Below the pieces are notes generated by a model. The model saw only the letters and a list, made by a program, of their open reading frames with translations, was not told the DNA's origin and ran no database searches. From positions 1-16,160 of the forward strand of contig JANPJJ010000125.1 in assembly GCA_031425455.1 (NCBI GenBank): a stretch of 16,160 nt of DNA, written 5' to 3'. Source of the DNA: Sandaracinobacteroides sp031425455. Its GTDB lineage: Bacteria; Pseudomonadota; Alphaproteobacteria; Sphingomonadales; Sphingomonadaceae. Position numbers and translations under genes: made by a program. Positions 14,452-16,160 of this stretch are shown piece after piece; positions within the stretch are counted from its first letter, which is position 1; each line of letters begins with the position of its first letter.

Positions 14452-15216
14452 TCATATCTCGCCCTCCTGCGCAGCAATCCCCTGCGCTTCCAAAGCGCCC
14501 TTCAGCTCGCCCGCCGCTGCCGCCAGCTTCGCTTCATCCACCGAACGAAGCACGAAATTCGCTCCGCCCTTGCCGTCGCGCCAGAACGGGTAGCTGCCCA
14601 CCTGCACGCCTTCATGCGCCTTCTGCAGCTTGGCCAGCAGGTCGGCGACCGTGCTTTCGGGAGTCCATGCGCCCACGGCGCGGGACAGCACCGGTCGCCC
14701 GCCGGCCAGCTTCCCGTCCAGCCCACGCAGCATTCCCTGCGTGATCTTGGGCACGCCCGCCATGATGAACAACCGCCCCAGCCGGATGCCCGGCGCGCCC
14801 GTTTCGGGGTTGTCCAGCAGCTCGGCGCCTTCGGGCACCCGCGCCATCCGGAGCCGGGCGTCGGTGATCCGGTCGCCGTAGATGCGGTTCAAGAGCTCCA
14901 CCGCCTGCGGGTGCAGCACCACCTGCACCCCCAGCGCAGCGGCCACGGCGTCCACCGTGATATCGTCGTGGGTGGGCCCGATTCCGCCTGTCGTGAAAAC
15001 ATAGTCGTGCGCCTCCAGGCAGGCGTTCACAGCCGCCCCGATCGCCGCCATGTCATCGGCCACCACTCGCGCTTCCTTCAGCCGGATGCCCTGGATGTTC
15101 AGCCAGCGTGCCAGATAGGCGATGTTCGCGTCCTGCGTCCGTCCCGACAGGATTTCGTCGCCGATCACCACCAGCGCCGCCGTCCAGACCTTCTCAACAA
15201 TCACATCGTCACCCAT
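14452..15216 (-). CDS. CinA N-terminal/MoaB-like (molybdopterin-binding fold) protein
   Basis: A 254-residue stand-alone member of the family annotated as competence/damage-inducible protein A. Residues 11-175 form the MogA/MoaB fold, with VIGDEILSG (17-25), the nucleotide-binding TTGGIGPTHDDIT (75-87) and MAGVPKI (152-158). The C-terminal 80 residues are variable. The CinA deamidase domain that recycles NMN is absent, so any role is limited to the N-terminal activity, which in CinA proteins is ADP-ribose pyrophosphatase; that is not proven here. It is the first gene of the minus-strand run into folC and is divergent from map. The start is ATG 15216, with AGGG about eight bases upstream. Confidence 0.88.
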   Translation of the reverse strand: MGDDVIVEKVWTAALVVIGDEILSGRTQDANIAYLARWLNIQGIRLKEARVVADDMAAIGAAVNACLEAHDYVFTTGGIGPTHDDITVDAVAAALGVQVVLHPQAVELLNRIYGDRITDARLRMARVPEGAELLDNPETGAPGIRLGRLFIMAGVPKITQGMLRGLDGKLAGGRPVLSRAVGAWTPESTVADLLAKLQKAHEGVQVGSYPFWRDGKGGANFVLRSVDEAKLAAAAGELKGALEAQGIAAQEGEI

Positions 15217-15274
15217 GCCATTGCCCTAGCTTCATCCCCGGCCTAAATCCATGGCCGAGAGAAGGCCCGCCGCC
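15217..15274. promoter_or_regulatory. Divergent region between the CinA-like gene and map
   Basis: These 58 bases separate the two start codons and should contain promoters for the eight-gene minus-strand run and for map. I could not identify a convincing -35/-10 pair in either direction, nor a trp-type attenuator. AGAAGG at 15261-15266 serves as the map ribosome-binding site. The lack of a visible operator suggests constitutive expression, but promoters may extend into the neighbouring genes. Confidence 0.35.
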
Positions 15275-16087
15275 ATGACCGATACCGACACCGACCTCGA
15301 CGACCGCACGATCACGCTGCACGATGCGGCCGGGTTCGAGGGCATGCGCGCCGCCGGGCAGCTGGCGGCCCGGGTGCTCGACATGCTGGTGCCCCATGTG
15401 AAGGCCGGCATCAGCACGCTCGCACTGGATCGGCTCGCCTATGATTTCGTCGTGGCGAACGGCGGCGTTTCGGCGACGATCTTCTACCGCGGCTATTCAC
15501 ACGCGCTCTGCACCAGCATCAACCATGTGATCTGCCACGGCATTCCAGGCCCCAAGCCGCTGCAGGCCGGCGACATCGTCAACATCGATGTGACGGTGGT
15601 GCTGAACGGCTGGCATGGCGACACCAGCCGAATGTATTTCGCAGGCGACCCGCCGATCAAGGCGCGCCGGCTTGTGGACCTGACCTGGGAATGCCTGCAG
15701 CTGGGGATCGAGGCGGCGAAGCCGGGCAACACCGTCGGCCATATCGGCGAGGCGATCCAGCGCCACGCCGAGAAGAACCGGGCGTCCGTCGTTCGCGACT
15801 TCTGCGGCCATGGGCTGGGGCGCCGCTTCCACATGCCGCCGAACATCGTCCATGCCGGGAAAGCCGGCGAAGGGCCGATGCAACGGCCGGGCATGTTCTT
15901 CACGATCGAGCCGATGGTAAATCTGGGCCGGCCCGACGCCAAGATCCTGGACGATGGCTGGACGGCCGTGACGCGGGACCGATCCCTGTCGGCGCAATTC
16001 GAACATAGCATCGGCATCACCGAGACGGGCTGCGAAATCTTCACGCTCTCCCCCGGCGGGTTCGACCGCCCGCCTTACGCCGCCTGA
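15275..16087 (+). CDS. map: Methionine aminopeptidase type I
   Basis: Removes the initiator methionine from new proteins using a dinuclear metal site. It is 270 residues. All five metal ligands are present: D105, D116, H179, E212 and E243, each offset by +8 from E. coli MetAP. The substrate-gating H88 is in VICHGIP and the second histidine H186 is in GRRFHMPP. I chose ATG 15275 because AGAAGG lies nine bases upstream. An in-frame ATG at 15251 would add eight residues but has no ribosome-binding site. The stop codon overlaps the probable radC start. Confidence 0.96.
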   Translation: MTDTDTDLDDRTITLHDAAGFEGMRAAGQLAARVLDMLVPHVKAGISTLALDRLAYDFVVANGGVSATIFYRGYSHALCTSINHVICHGIPGPKPLQAGDIVNIDVTVVLNGWHGDTSRMYFAGDPPIKARRLVDLTWECLQLGIEAAKPGNTVGHIGEAIQRHAEKNRASVVRDFCGHGLGRRFHMPPNIVHAGKAGEGPMQRPGMFFTIEPMVNLGRPDAKILDDGWTAVTRDRSLSAQFEHSIGITETGCEIFTLSPGGFDRPPYAA

Positions 16088-16160
16088 GCCGGCCGCTGGA
16101 CGACGCCGAGCAGAAATCCGGCCACCGCGAGCGGCTGCGCCAGCGGCTGCTGGCCGGCGG
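16084..16160 (+). CDS. radC: RadC family protein (JAB/MPN, UPF0758), N-terminal fragment
   Basis: Only about 25 codons are inside the window; the gene continues past the right edge. The segment SGHRERLRQRLLAGG is the typical N-terminal helix of the RadC family, whose JAB1/MPN metal-binding core would lie further on. RadC was once thought to act in DNA repair, but its function is uncertain. No ATG, GTG or TTG is available in frame just upstream. The best candidate is a CTG at 16084 overlapping the map stop as CTGA, mirroring the ATGA and TTGA junctions elsewhere here. The family call rests on a short segment and the start is tentative. Confidence 0.75.
   Translation, partial: MSRPLDDAEQKSGHRERLRQRLLAG

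Noticed and set aside
14215..15246. Plus-strand frame of 343 codons opposite the lapA-like and CinA-like genes
   Set aside because: The opposite strand encodes proteins with family motifs; this product has none and no plausible ribosome-binding site was seen.
1..16160. A novel defence, mobile or biosynthetic system
   Set aside because: Every gene on both strands is assignable to a housekeeping or widespread family, gene spacing is tight, and there are no integrase, transposase, toxin-antitoxin, direct-repeat or atypical-composition signatures.

Overview
The window is a compact, GC-rich (roughly two-thirds G+C) stretch of chromosome. It carries only housekeeping genes, tightly packed into a few long operons. 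Protein sequences and gene order (glnB-glnA, lapA-like-pyrF-trpF-trpB-trpA-accD-folC, radA-cvpA-cysS) point to an alphaproteobacterium, most likely of the Sphingomonadales; this assignment is inferred from recall, not from a search. I see no rRNA, tRNA, CRISPR, insertion sequence, phage gene or other mobile element, and no gene-free stretch longer than 255 bases.

Reading right to left on the minus strand, there are three transcription blocks. Block A (15216 down to 8504) is an eight-gene run: a CinA/MoaB-like protein, a LapA-like membrane protein, pyrF, trpF, trpB, trpA, accD and folC. Its junctions are 22-base, 3-base and 1-base gaps, then 8-, 4- and 4-base overlaps, then a 7-base gap. It joins pyrimidine and tryptophan synthesis to the committed step of fatty acid synthesis and to folate synthesis. 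Four successive genes (pyrF, trpF, trpB, trpA) appear to start with TTG or GTG.

Block B (7818 down to 1274) is radA, cvpA, cysS, a DUF4163/DUF3298-type exported protein, an IscU/NifU-like scaffold protein and a KefB/C-type cation:proton antiporter. Junctions are again very short, except for 52 bases of AT-richer DNA behind cysS that may hold an internal promoter.

Block C (1018 to beyond the left edge) is glnB-glnA, encoding the nitrogen signal protein PII and glutamine synthetase. It is preceded by an essentially perfect sigma-54 (-24/-12) promoter at 1156-1141, which fits NtrC-type nitrogen control.

Three genes lie on the plus strand. mntP (manganese exporter, TTG start) is divergent from radA. 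map (methionine aminopeptidase) is divergent from the CinA-like gene. The first codons of radC overlap the map stop codon and run off the right edge. Between the convergent mntP and folC genes there is a short sequence resembling a decayed copy of a dispersed alphaproteobacterial intergenic palindrome. I found no novel multi-gene system. The points worth a second look are the sigma-54 promoter, the run of non-ATG starts, the scaffold protein that has lost its third cysteine, and a few active-site-neighbour substitutions in TrpF.
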